From positions 1 through 64,000 of the forward strand of contig NZ_JASHKB010000011.1 in assembly GCF_030732865.1 (NCBI RefSeq): a DNA stretch of 64,000 nucleotides. Direction: 5' to 3'. Positions within the stretch are counted from its first letter, which is position 1; each line of letters starts with the position of its first letter. Under the pieces are notes generated by a model. It worked only from the letters and a program-made list of their open reading frames with translations. It had not been told where the DNA came from and searched no databases. Source of the stretch: Roseitalea sp. MMSF_3546 (GTDB lineage: Bacteria; Pseudomonadota; Alphaproteobacteria; Rhizobiales; Rhizobiaceae). Below, piece by piece: positions 38,068 through 45,465 of this stretch. The translations under genes and the position numbers were made by a program.

Positions 38068-38304
38068 TCAACAAGAAGGCCTTTGCGAGGGCTTTGTCAA
38101 TCGCCGCCGGCGCGGCGTGGCCAGACGCCCGGCGAGCCCGCGCAGCCGCGCCGCGATGCGGCTTGCTTCGTCCATGGCTTCGGCGAACCCGGTGCCGAAC
38201 GCCAGGCCGTGCTCCTCATAGAAGCGGTCCTGTGCCTTCGCGCAGCGGCAATCGTCCCATGAGGGCGGCTTTTGGAAGATGGGCGGTGGCATGATCTGAG
38301 ACAT
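38068..38304 (-). CDS. Small conserved-looking hypothetical protein
   Basis: I do not recognise this 78-residue protein. It begins MSQIMPPPIFQKPPSWDDC, has two Cys (CRC) followed by AKAQDRFYEEHGLAFGTG and an amphipathic helix (FAEAMDEASRIAARLRGLAG), and ends in a basic tail. ATG 38304 has a good GGGAG Shine-Dalgarno 7 nt upstream. It diverges from the neighbouring LysR gene, an arrangement that suggests control by that regulator. No membrane or signal segment is visible. Confidence 0.6.
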   Translation of the reverse strand: MSQIMPPPIFQKPPSWDDCRCAKAQDRFYEEHGLAFGTGFAEAMDEASRIAARLRGLAGRLATPRRRRLTKPSQRPSC

Positions 38305-38392
38305 GAAAATCTCCCGTTGTTTTTCATGCCTGCAACATATTAGGCTGAACGTGCCCGTCCTACGGGCCGGAATCGAAAGGAGCTTTTCGCAC

Positions 38393-39325
38393 GTGAAAGA
38401 CCTGAACTGGGATGACGTGCGCATCTTCCTGCGTGTGGCGCAGGGCGGCGGATTGTCGGCGGCCGCCGCCACCACCGGCCTGAGCCCGGCAACGGTCGGC
38501 CGCCGCGTGACCGCGCTCGAGCAGTGCATCGGCCGGTCGCTCTTCGTGCGCTCGCAGACCGGCTACGCCCTGACCTCCGACGGCCGCGCCCTGATGGAAA
38601 AGGCCCTGGCCATGGACGCCAGCATGCGGCCGATCGCCGATTGGTCGCGCACATCGAGCCAGAGGCCCGGCGTGCGCGTTTCGGCCGGCACCTGGACGGC
38701 CAGTTTCCTGGCCGCCAACATCCATGCGCTCTGGCGGCCCGGGGACGATTTCCACCTGTGCTTCAAGACCACCGAAGCCCGTCTCGACCTGGCCCACCGC
38801 GAGGCCGAGATCGGTCTGCGCAATGCCATGCCCGAAAGCGGCAATCTGGCCGGGCGCAAGCTCGCCGACGTCGCTTTCGCCCCCTATCGCGCCCGCCACC
38901 TGCCCGCCGACGAACCGCTCGACTGGGTGGCGGTCGGCCGCGACGAGGCGCTGACGTCATCGGCCCGCTGGGTGCTCGACCAGCCGGACATGCGCGTCGT
39001 CGTGTGGTCGAACACGCTCAGGACGCTGCGCGACCTGATCCGCGCCGGGGCCGGGCAGGGCGTTCTGCCCTGCATGGCCGGAGACCGCGACCCGCAGCTC
39101 GTGCGTGCCGGCCCGGTGATCGCCGAAATGGACCAGGCGCAGTACATCGTCGCCCATGCCGACGATCGCCACCGGCCCGAGGTGCGCACCGTGATCCGCC
39201 GGATCACCGCGCTGGTCGAGGCCAATGCCGCGCTCTATCGCGGCGAGCGGCCCTTCGCGCCGGCGGCATCGGCCGAGCCGGCGGCGTCCGCACCAATGCC
39301 CGCTACACGAAATCGAACGCGCTGA
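38393..39325 (+). CDS. LysR-family transcriptional regulator
   Basis: DNA-binding regulator of 310 residues. The HTH domain (about 3-62) has LNWDDVRIFLRVAQGGGLS and LSPATVGRRVTALEQCIGR. The ligand domain covers about 90-285. The C-terminus (about 285-310) is Ala/Pro-rich. I choose GTG 38393, which follows AAAGGAG at 10 nt and begins MKDLNWDD; the frame stays open to an ATG at 38303, but that adds 30 Cys/Arg-rich residues unlike the family. It converges on the following gene with a 23-bp overlap of coding sequence. Confidence 0.88.
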   Translation: MKDLNWDDVRIFLRVAQGGGLSAAAATTGLSPATVGRRVTALEQCIGRSLFVRSQTGYALTSDGRALMEKALAMDASMRPIADWSRTSSQRPGVRVSAGTWTASFLAANIHALWRPGDDFHLCFKTTEARLDLAHREAEIGLRNAMPESGNLAGRKLADVAFAPYRARHLPADEPLDWVAVGRDEALTSSARWVLDQPDMRVVVWSNTLRTLRDLIRAGAGQGVLPCMAGDRDPQLVRAGPVIAEMDQAQYIVAHADDRHRPEVRTVIRRITALVEANAALYRGERPFAPAASAEPAASAPMPATRNRTR

Positions 39326-40739
39326 GCCCGGTTGTCATGTCGTCGAGTCCGAGCGGCCTCGTGATCGGCGGTTCGGCCCGCGCCAGGCAGCCGGCGCGTT
39401 CGCACACCCGGCAGGCCGGCCCCACCGGCAGGGTGTGCACGCGGCCCTCGGCACCGGCCAGCGGACGCAGCATCGTGCCATAGACGATGTCGTTGCGATG
39501 GGCGATTTCGCAGCCCAGCAGGATCGCCGTGCGGCGCGGCCGTTCGTGGAAGGCCCCTTGCGGGCCTTCCAGCGTGCGCGCGATGACCAGGAATTCGACG
39601 CCGTCGGGCATCTGCACGGCCTCGACCAGAATGTGCCCGGGCGTCGAGAACGCCTCGTGCACGGGCAGCTTGGGGCACGAGCCGCCGAACCGCGCCTGCG
39701 GGTAGCCGCGCGCGCCGGCCCGCCGGAAACGGTTACCGGCCTGGTCGATCTCGGCCATGAAGAACGGCACGCCTGCCGCCCCGCGCCGCTGCAGCATGGT
39801 CAGCCGGTTCGCCGCCTGCTCGAAGGAGACGCCGAAACGCGACTTGAGCACGTCGATGTCGTAGCGCTCGCGCATGGCGACTTCGAGGAAGCGCGCATAG
39901 GGCATGATCAGCGCATGCGCCGCATAGCGCGCCATCTCGAACCGCGCGATGCGCCGGGCTTCGTTCGATGAAAGCGCCAGGTCCTCGATCTCGGCGGTGA
40001 TCGCCACCTGCATGCGGATGAGCGCCGCCTCCATGGCGACCTCGCGCAGCTGGTCGAACGGCGACAGGCGCTCGGAGATGAACAGCCGGTTCGAGTGCCG
40101 GTCATAGCGCCGGCGCCAGTTCGGCATGGCCTGCACGGGAAGCACCTTGACCGAAATGCCGTGGTCGGCGCGCAGCCAGTCCTTGAGCGCACCGGACAGA
40201 TCGTCGCCCGGCGACAACAGCTTGATGAAGCTCTCGGCCTCCTCCTCGAGTCGGGCGAAATGGTTGGGGCGCTTTTCCAGCGTGTCGCGCACCTCGTCGG
40301 CCGGCAGGCGCGCGGCGGCAAGGCGCGTCTCGTGCCCCTCGCGCGCCAGCATGTCGGAAAGGTCGCTCAGCCGCTGCTGCCCCTCGCGATAGGCCCGGTA
40401 GAGCTTGACGAGCGCGCTCGAGACGTTCGGCGCGCCCTCGGTGATCTCGACCAGTTCCTGGTCGCCCGGCAGTTCGCCGGCGAGCAGCGGGTCGGCGAAC
40501 ATCTCCTTGAGCTGCGGCAAAAGCGATTCGCCCGCGCCCTGCAATTCGTTCACATCGACCTTGTAGACCGAAGCGAGCTTCAGGAGCAGCTGCACGGTCA
40601 AAGGTCTTTGGTTGCGCTCGATCAGGTTGAGATAGCTGGGCGAAATGCCCAGATCGGCGGCCATCGCCGTCTGGGTGAGCCCGCGCTGGGTGCGGATTCG
40701 CCGGATGCGCGCTCCGGCGAAGATCTTCTGGTCGGCCAT
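39303..40739 (-). CDS. Short-chain acyl-CoA regulator (XRE + ImmA/IrrE-like)
   Basis: Transcription factor of 478 residues of the ScfR/RamB/PccR group. It has an XRE HTH (about 8-65: RIRRIRTQRGLTQTAMAADL, PSYLNLIERNQRPLT), an IrrE-like domain without the HExxH protease motif (about 190-310), and a C-terminal DUF2083 part with Cys residues (GPACRVCERAGCLAR). Relatives sense acyl-CoAs and control glyoxylate-shunt or propionyl-CoA genes. No such target gene is adjacent. Three CTTT(G)ACA units lie 45-70 nt upstream of its start. Confidence 0.88.
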   Translation of the reverse strand: MADQKIFAGARIRRIRTQRGLTQTAMAADLGISPSYLNLIERNQRPLTVQLLLKLASVYKVDVNELQGAGESLLPQLKEMFADPLLAGELPGDQELVEITEGAPNVSSALVKLYRAYREGQQRLSDLSDMLAREGHETRLAAARLPADEVRDTLEKRPNHFARLEEEAESFIKLLSPGDDLSGALKDWLRADHGISVKVLPVQAMPNWRRRYDRHSNRLFISERLSPFDQLREVAMEAALIRMQVAITAEIEDLALSSNEARRIARFEMARYAAHALIMPYARFLEVAMRERYDIDVLKSRFGVSFEQAANRLTMLQRRGAAGVPFFMAEIDQAGNRFRRAGARGYPQARFGGSCPKLPVHEAFSTPGHILVEAVQMPDGVEFLVIARTLEGPQGAFHERPRRTAILLGCEIAHRNDIVYGTMLRPLAGAEGRVHTLPVGPACRVCERAGCLARAEPPITRPLGLDDMTTGLSAFDFV

Positions 40740-41091
40740 GGCGGCGCCCTTCCCGTGTGCGGTCAGTAAACACGAAATCGGGGCTTTGACAATCTTTACA
40801 GCTTTACATAAGCGCGAGGTCACAGCGTCGACCAGGCCACGTGAATCTGGCGCTGCACTGCAAAAAATCGCGTGCTTTCAGGCAAATGCGGGATATATGT
40901 CGGTTTCGGTCGTGACCTGTATGGACGTTGTCAATCCGGGCCGGATATCGGACGCCAGCCGATGTTGACAGCACTGCAGGACGAGCGCGGTGAGCGTCCG
41001 GGGCAGGGCATGACCGAAAGGGGCGGTGGACTTTGCGCGGCCGTCCCGTCCATAAAGGCCGAAACCAGACATCGCCACGGAGCACGAGCAC
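40740..41091. other. 352-bp intergenic region with tandem CTTTACA
   Basis: No gene is supported here. Near the regulator start, CTTTGACA (40784-40791), CTTTACA (40794-40800) and CTTTACA (40802-40808) form an irregular direct repeat, read as TGTAAAG units on the minus strand. This could be the regulator's own operator. The rest is G/C-rich; I see no convincing promoter or RNA structure. Confidence 0.35.
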
Positions 41092-41340
41092 ATGTCGAGC
41101 CACGAACGTCCCAAGACCCATGTCAAGGAGCGCGCCGAAGAGCAGTCCTCGACCATGGGCGCCGACCAGCAGGCGGCGATCCGCATGCTGGCCAACGACC
41201 TGCATCGCCTGAACCAGTCGGTGATGAAGGCGGTGGAGGCAGGCGTGTCGGTGGAACTGGTCCGCTCGGCCCGCCATCACGGCGGCGATGGCAACTGGGG
41301 CGATCTGCTCATCCCGGTGATTGTCACGCGCGAGAGCTGA
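41092..41340 (+). CDS. Small hypothetical protein
   Basis: Protein of 82 residues that I cannot assign. It is hydrophilic at the start (SSHERPKTHVKERAEEQSS), then predicted helical (GADQQAAIRMLANDLHRLN, QSVMKAVEAGVSVELVRSA), then HHGGDGNWGDLLIPVIVTRES. No signal peptide or membrane segment. ATG 41092 has a GGAG 9-10 nt upstream. It lies 167 bp ahead of the GerW gene on the same strand and might be in the same transcript. Confidence 0.6.
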   Translation: MSSHERPKTHVKERAEEQSSTMGADQQAAIRMLANDLHRLNQSVMKAVEAGVSVELVRSARHHGGDGNWGDLLIPVIVTRES

Positions 41341-41423
41341 AGGCGACCGCGACCCTCCGGCGCCGCCATTCCTGGCCTTCGTGCCGCCGGCACATGGCGG
41401 GGCCAAGCGGCCGAGATGCATGC

Positions 41424-41438
41424 GACCTGATTCAGGTC
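41424..41438. promoter_or_regulatory. Perfect 15-bp dyad GACCTGATTCAGGTC
   Basis: GACCTGA and TCAGGTC arms flank a single central T, 69 nt upstream of the GerW start. With flanking bases the reverse strand reads TTGACCTGAATCAGGTC. It could be an operator for an unidentified dimeric regulator of the GerW cluster. Confidence 0.4.
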
Positions 41439-41469
41439 AATGCGTGAGCCATCGGCATGTGCGCTTTGT

Positions 41470-41497
41470 CATCGGGTGGTCTTCGTTTCACCCGATG
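41470..41497 (+). promoter_or_regulatory. Hairpin abutting the GerW ribosome binding site
   Basis: CATCGGGTG (41470-41478) pairs perfectly with CACCCGATG (41489-41497) around a 10-nt loop. The 3' arm ends inside the Shine-Dalgarno GGAG (41497-41500) of the gene starting at 41508. The fold could modulate ribosome access. Confidence 0.4.
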
Positions 41498-41507
41498 GAG
41501 AAAACCC

Positions 41508-41870
41508 ATGGACGACGTAGAACGACTGCTCAAGAACACGGTCGAGGAACTCGACCGGCTCCTCAGCGCCAAGAACGTCCTGGGCGCACCGATCGAAAAG
41601 GACGGCGCGACGATCATCCCGATGGTCAGCTATGGTTTCGCCTTCGGTGCCGGCGGCGGCAGTGACCAGAAGGCCGGCCAGGGCGGCGGCTCGGGTGGCG
41701 GCGGCGGCATCAAGCCGATCGGCGCGATCGTCTTCGACAAGGACGGTGCCCGCGTCGAGGCGGTGCATGGCGCGACCCGCAGCCTTGTCGAGGCGCTCGG
41801 CGATGTCGCCTCGCGCGCCATGGATCGCGCCGGCGGCAAGGACAAGGACACCGCGTCCGACACGGACTAG
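41508..41870 (+). CDS. GerW/YtfJ-family protein
   Basis: Protein of 120 residues in the GerW (sporulation protein YtfJ) family. The core has LLKNTVEELDRLLSAKNVLG, GATIIPMVSYGFAFGAGGG, a Gly-rich loop (about 47-67) and GIKPIGAIVFDKDGARVEAV. In Bacillus, YtfJ affects spore germination; this organism is not expected to sporulate, and the role outside Firmicutes is unknown. ATG 41508 has GGAG at 7 nt. The DUF2953 gene that follows is the same partner family found beside ytfJ in Bacillus (ytfI). Confidence 0.85.
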   Translation: MDDVERLLKNTVEELDRLLSAKNVLGAPIEKDGATIIPMVSYGFAFGAGGGSDQKAGQGGGSGGGGGIKPIGAIVFDKDGARVEAVHGATRSLVEALGDVASRAMDRAGGKDKDTASDTD

Positions 41871-42220
41871 GGTCCGCTGAGCAACATCGCGCGGGCTTCG
41901 TCGCAGCCAACTTCGCCGGTCTGGAAGCAAGGACGACAGACATGCAGCGCGCCTTCAGGGAGGAGCGAAGCCGACCGGGCGGATTTCGGACGCCAAGGCA
42001 GCCTCGCGCGCTGACACTCGAAAGCCCCTTAAGAGCGTCAGCCACGGAAGAGCGTCCCGTGACGAGATTAAACCATCGTGCCGGAGCAGGTTCGGATCAA
42101 CGCCAAGGGCTCTGGCGAAGGGCGGATCTGGATCCGTCCGGGCCGAAGACTGCCGGATTTGACCCGGAACGTCCCGGCGCGATGGTCCATTCTCGTCACG
42201 GCACGTTCTGAGCCGGCACG
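41871..42220. other. 350-bp gap between GerW and DUF2953 genes
   Basis: The gap holds no gene I can support. Its right half (42057-42201) is a long inverted repeat, annotated separately. The left half shows no promoter or small ORF that I trust. The gap is unusual because the two flanking genes are expected to work together. Confidence 0.4.
42057..42201. repeat. Long imperfect inverted repeat
   Basis: The 28-nt arms at 42057-42084 and 42174-42201 match at 23 positions, including an unbroken 11-bp outer block (CCGTGACGAGA with TCTCGTCACGG), CCATCG/CGATGG and GCCGG/CCGGC. Similarity continues weakly inward, so most of the 145 nt could fold as one hairpin. It resembles non-autonomous intergenic repeats of rhizobia, but I cannot name the family. 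Confidence 0.55.
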
Positions 42221-42805
42221 ATGGCCGCGATCCTGTGGACCATCGTGTGGGCCGTGATCGTGATCGTGGTTCTGGTGCTGGCGGTCCTCGCCGCGCCGGT
42301 GCGCCTCGCGCTGGCAGCGCAGACCGCGCCGCCACGGATCAGCGTCCGGCTGGGCCTGCTCGGCGATCTGGTGCCGCGCATTACCGTGCACGACACGGCG
42401 CGACGGCGTCCGAAGAGGCCACCCAGGAAGCCAGAGCCCGAGCCGGAGCCGCAGACCGGCGGCAAGCCGAAGCCGAGGCGACGCCGCAAGCGCCGGGCAC
42501 CGCGCGTCATCGCACTGCGCCCGCGTCATCTCGTCGATCTCGTCCGCCCGATCCAGGTCCGGCGGCTCGAGGTCGAGGCCGATCTCGGCCTTGGCGATCC
42601 GGCGCTCACCGGCCAGCTTTTCGCGCTGGTCTACGCGCTGAGCAGCGTCCTGGCGGGCCGCCTGCCCGGTTCGATCGCCATCCGCCCCGATTTCACCGCC
42701 GCGCGCGCATCGGGTGCGCTGTTCGCCGAAATCGGCTTCGTGCCGCTGACCTTCGTGCCACCGGGCCTGCGCCTTGTGTGGATCCTGTTCGGGCCTCGGC
42801 GATGA
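42221..42805 (+). CDS. DUF2953 membrane-anchored protein
   Basis: Protein of 194 residues. One N-terminal membrane helix (AAILWTIVWAVIVIVVLVLAVLAAPVR, about 2-28) is followed by a beta-rich start (ISVRLGLLGDLVPRITVH), a Lys/Arg/Pro-rich linker (about 62-95), and the DUF2953 part (PIQVRRLEVEADLGLGDPALT, IRPDF). DUF2953 proteins such as YtfI of Bacillus are encoded next to GerW/YtfJ. Function unknown. Its stop overlaps the next start as ATGA. Confidence 0.75.
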   Translation: MAAILWTIVWAVIVIVVLVLAVLAAPVRLALAAQTAPPRISVRLGLLGDLVPRITVHDTARRRPKRPPRKPEPEPEPQTGGKPKPRRRRKRRAPRVIALRPRHLVDLVRPIQVRRLEVEADLGLGDPALTGQLFALVYALSSVLAGRLPGSIAIRPDFTAARASGALFAEIGFVPLTFVPPGLRLVWILFGPRR

Positions 42806-43059
42806 CGGCGGCGCTCGATCCTGTGGTGACCATCGGCGCAGCGCGCATTGCCGCTATCGTCGAGCGCAGCATCGGCAGCCAGCGCGCCGGCGGCGTGTTC
42901 GCCTGGGGCGCCAAGCGACCGCTGGCGATCCTGATCCGCCACAACGGTGTCACGACCGCCTTCGACACCGATGGCAAGCCGATCGCGCTGGCCGATGTCG
43001 ACCGCCGGTTTGCCGGGCTGCGGGCACGGTTCGAGCGCCTGGCCGAGGGCATGCCGTGA
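42802..43059 (+). CDS. Small hypothetical protein coupled to DUF2953
   Basis: Protein of 85 residues that I do not recognise. Pattern: VVTIGAARIAAIVERSIGSQ, then AGGVFAWGAKRPLAILIRHN, then predicted helix RFAGLRARFERLAEGMP. ATG 42802 overlaps the DUF2953 stop and its own stop overlaps the next start (GTGA), so three genes are translationally coupled. No signal peptide. The beta-strand-rich first half is reminiscent of small GerW-like folds, but this is a guess. Confidence 0.65.
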   Translation: MTAALDPVVTIGAARIAAIVERSIGSQRAGGVFAWGAKRPLAILIRHNGVTTAFDTDGKPIALADVDRRFAGLRARFERLAEGMP

Positions 43060-43532
43060 ACCGGCGCCCATTGTCTGACCGCGCCCCCGTGCGCCGCGCC
43101 GCGCCTGTCGACGAGGCGGCGGTCGCCGCCATCGCCCGGCAGGCCTACGCCCCCTTCGTCGCCGCCATTGGCCGCAAGCCCGCGCCGATGCTCGCCGATT
43201 TCGCCGCGCAGATCGAGGCCGGGCACGTCCATGTCGCCGAAGCAGACGACGGTTCGGTCGCCGGCTTCGTGGTGGCCTTTGCGCGCGGCGACCATCTCTT
43301 CATCGAGAACATCGCGGTCCGGCCCGCGGCCCAGGGCACCGGACTTGGCGGCCGGTTGATGCGGTTTTGCGAAACGCTGGCGCGGCGGCAGGGCCTTGCC
43401 GCCATCGAACTTTACACCAATGCGGCGATGACCGCCAATCTTGCGCTTTATCCGCATCTTGGCTTCGTTCGGACCGGCCGGCGCACCGAAGACGGCTTCG
43501 ACCGGGTTTATTTCCGCAAGGTGCTCGACTGA
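43056..43532 (+). CDS. GNAT-family N-acetyltransferase
   Basis: Acyl-CoA-dependent acetyltransferase of 158 residues, substrate unknown. Motif A is IENIAVRPAAQGTGLGGRLM (the Q/R-x-x-G-x-G/A loop that holds acetyl-CoA), and motif B is IELYTNAAMTANLALYPHLGF. GTG 43056 overlaps the preceding stop as GTGA. It closes the GerW-DUF2953 cluster. Confidence 0.88.
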   Translation: MNRRPLSDRAPVRRAAPVDEAAVAAIARQAYAPFVAAIGRKPAPMLADFAAQIEAGHVHVAEADDGSVAGFVVAFARGDHLFIENIAVRPAAQGTGLGGRLMRFCETLARRQGLAAIELYTNAAMTANLALYPHLGFVRTGRRTEDGFDRVYFRKVLD

Positions 43533-43584
43533 CGGCCCGCCGGGCCTCTTTCCTTCACGGAGCGGTTGTGCCATCCCGCGCGCC

Positions 43585-45351
43585 ATGACCGGCGACCAGA
43601 TCTTCCTTTTCTCGCTCTTCGGTGCCCTGTTCGCCTTCCTGGTCTGGGGGCGGGTGCGCTACGATCTGGTCGCCTTCACCGCGCTGCTGATCGCGGTCTT
43701 CGCCGGCCATGTCGAACCGGACGCCGCGTTCGCCGGCTTCGGCCATCCGGCCGTCGTCATCATCGCGCTTGTGCTGATCGTCAGCCGCGGCCTTGTCAAT
43801 TCGGGCGCCGTCGAACTGATCGCGCAGTTCGTGGTCAAGCCCGACCGCGCGCTGCCGGTGCACATTTCCATCATGTCGGTCGCCGGCGCGGCGCTTTCGG
43901 CGGTGATCAACAATGTCGCCGCGCTGGCGCTGCTGATGTCGCTGGACATGGATGTCGCGGCCAAGGCCAAGCGCGCCGTCTCGCTGAGCCTGATGCCGCT
44001 GTCCTTCGCCACCATTCTGGGCGGCATGATCACGCTGATCGGCACGCCGCCCAACATCGTCATCGCCCAGTATCGCGCCGACGCGCTGGGCGCGCCGTTT
44101 TCCATGTTCGATTTCGCGCCGGTCGGCCTGGTCGTCGCCAGCATCGGCATCGCCTATGTCGCGCTGATCGGCTGGCGGCTGATCCCGGCGCGCGAGCAGC
44201 GCGCCTCCATCGAGGGCGATGCCGGCCTTTACGTGGCCGAGGCGCGCGTCAAGGAGGGCTCGAGATCGATCGGCGCGATGGTGCGCGATCTCTACCCCGA
44301 CGCGGCCGACAAGGACATCCAGATCCTGGGCCTGGTGCGGCGCGGCAAGCGCCTTCCGGGCTTTTCGCGCACCCAGGAGTTGCGCAAGGGCGACTTTCTC
44401 GTGCTGGAGGGCGATCCGAAATCCATCGAATCCTTCATGGGCGCCGCCGAACTCGACTTCTCGGGCTCGGAAAAGCATGGCGGCCTGCGCGGCGCCAATC
44501 TGACGCTGATCGAGGCGATCGTCCCTGACGGCGCCCGCATCGTCGGGCGCACCGCCATGGATGTGCGCCTGCTGTACCGCCATGGCGTGACGCTGCTGGG
44601 CGTGTCGCGTCGGGGCAAGCGCTTCCGCGACCGGGTGCGCAAGCTGACGATTGAGCCCGGCGACGTTTTGCTCCTGCTGGGCCCGGACGACCGGATGGAG
44701 CAGACCGCCCACTGGCTCGGCGTCTATCCGCTCGCCGACCGCAAGACATCGGTCATCCAACGCCGCAAGGCGGCCGCCGCCATCGCCGCCTTTGCCGGCG
44801 CGATCGCGCTTGCCGTCATGGGCGTGACCAGCCTGGCGATCGCGCTGGGCGCCTGCGTGGTCGCCTATGTCGCGCTCGGCCTTCTAGGCGGCGAGGATTT
44901 CTATTCGCTCATCGAATGGAAGGTGATCGTGCTGCTGGCTTCGCTCATCCCCCTGTCGGCCGCGCTCGAGGCTTCCGGCGGCACCGAACTGATCGCCAAC
45001 CTGATCGTCGCCAACGGCGATGGCTGGCCGGCCTGGGTGATCCTGCTGGTGCTGATGGTCGTCACCATGACGATGAGCGACTTTCTCAACAATGTCGCCA
45101 CCGCCCTGATCGCCGCGCCGATCGGCGTATCGGTGGCGGGTTCCATCGGCGCCAGCCCCGATCCGTTCCTGATGGGCGTGGCGGTCGCCGCCTCCTGCGC
45201 CTTCCTGACGCCGATCGGCCACAAGAACAACACCATCATCATGGGCCCGGGCGGCTACCAGTTCGGCGATTACTGGCGCATGGGCCTGCTGCTCGAGGTG
45301 ATCGTCATCGCTGTCGCCGTGCCGACCATCCTGTGGGTCTGGCCGCTGTGA
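43585..45351 (+). CDS. SLC13-family permease with two TrkA-C domains
   Basis: Inner-membrane transporter of 588 residues in the divalent anion:sodium symporter superfamily. Helices cover about 1-200 and 390-588, with the signature NNVAALALLM and TLIGTPPNIVIA in the first half and FLNNVATALIAAP and FLTPIGHKNNTIIMGPG in the second. Two TrkA-C (RCK_C) domains lie between them (about 205-285 and 295-380). Related proteins move sulfate, citrate or dicarboxylates, or are called sulfur-deprivation proteins; the substrate is unresolved. ATG 43585. Confidence 0.9.
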   Translation: MTGDQIFLFSLFGALFAFLVWGRVRYDLVAFTALLIAVFAGHVEPDAAFAGFGHPAVVIIALVLIVSRGLVNSGAVELIAQFVVKPDRALPVHISIMSVAGAALSAVINNVAALALLMSLDMDVAAKAKRAVSLSLMPLSFATILGGMITLIGTPPNIVIAQYRADALGAPFSMFDFAPVGLVVASIGIAYVALIGWRLIPAREQRASIEGDAGLYVAEARVKEGSRSIGAMVRDLYPDAADKDIQILGLVRRGKRLPGFSRTQELRKGDFLVLEGDPKSIESFMGAAELDFSGSEKHGGLRGANLTLIEAIVPDGARIVGRTAMDVRLLYRHGVTLLGVSRRGKRFRDRVRKLTIEPGDVLLLLGPDDRMEQTAHWLGVYPLADRKTSVIQRRKAAAAIAAFAGAIALAVMGVTSLAIALGACVVAYVALGLLGGEDFYSLIEWKVIVLLASLIPLSAALEASGGTELIANLIVANGDGWPAWVILLVLMVVTMTMSDFLNNVATALIAAPIGVSVAGSIGASPDPFLMGVAVAASCAFLTPIGHKNNTIIMGPGGYQFGDYWRMGLLLEVIVIAVAVPTILWVWPL

Positions 45352-45384
45352 ATGGGTGGCGCGTCTTCGCCTTGTGCGCCATGG

Positions 45385-45407
45385 ATACCGGGAACAAGTC
45401 CCGGTAT
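45385..45407. repeat. REP-like palindrome, copy 2
   Basis: ATACCGGGA-ACAAG-TCCCGGTAT is a perfect 9-bp hairpin followed by GACGG, 33 nt after the SLC13 stop codon. It shares core and flank with copy 1 at 35371-35391. Such palindromes are widespread intergenic repeats in alphaproteobacteria. Confidence 0.55.
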
Positions 45408-45465
45408 GACGGAGCCGGGCGGGGCGGCGCGGCCGGCCCGAAACGAAGACAATGAAGGACCGGCC

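Noticed and set aside
35221-38262. 1013-codon open frame on the plus strand over potF and the GS-like gene
   Set aside because: Antisense to two clear genes; composition is that of a high-GC shadow frame.
38303-38392. Upstream ATG 38303 as start of the second LysR protein
   Set aside because: It would add 30 residues unlike the family; GTG 38393 has a good Shine-Dalgarno and begins exactly at the HTH domain.
41424-41441. FNR/FixK box (TTGAC-N4-ATCAG on the reverse strand)
   Set aside because: It fits the perfect dyad GACCTGATTCAGGTC better, and two consensus positions of the anaerobic box are wrong.
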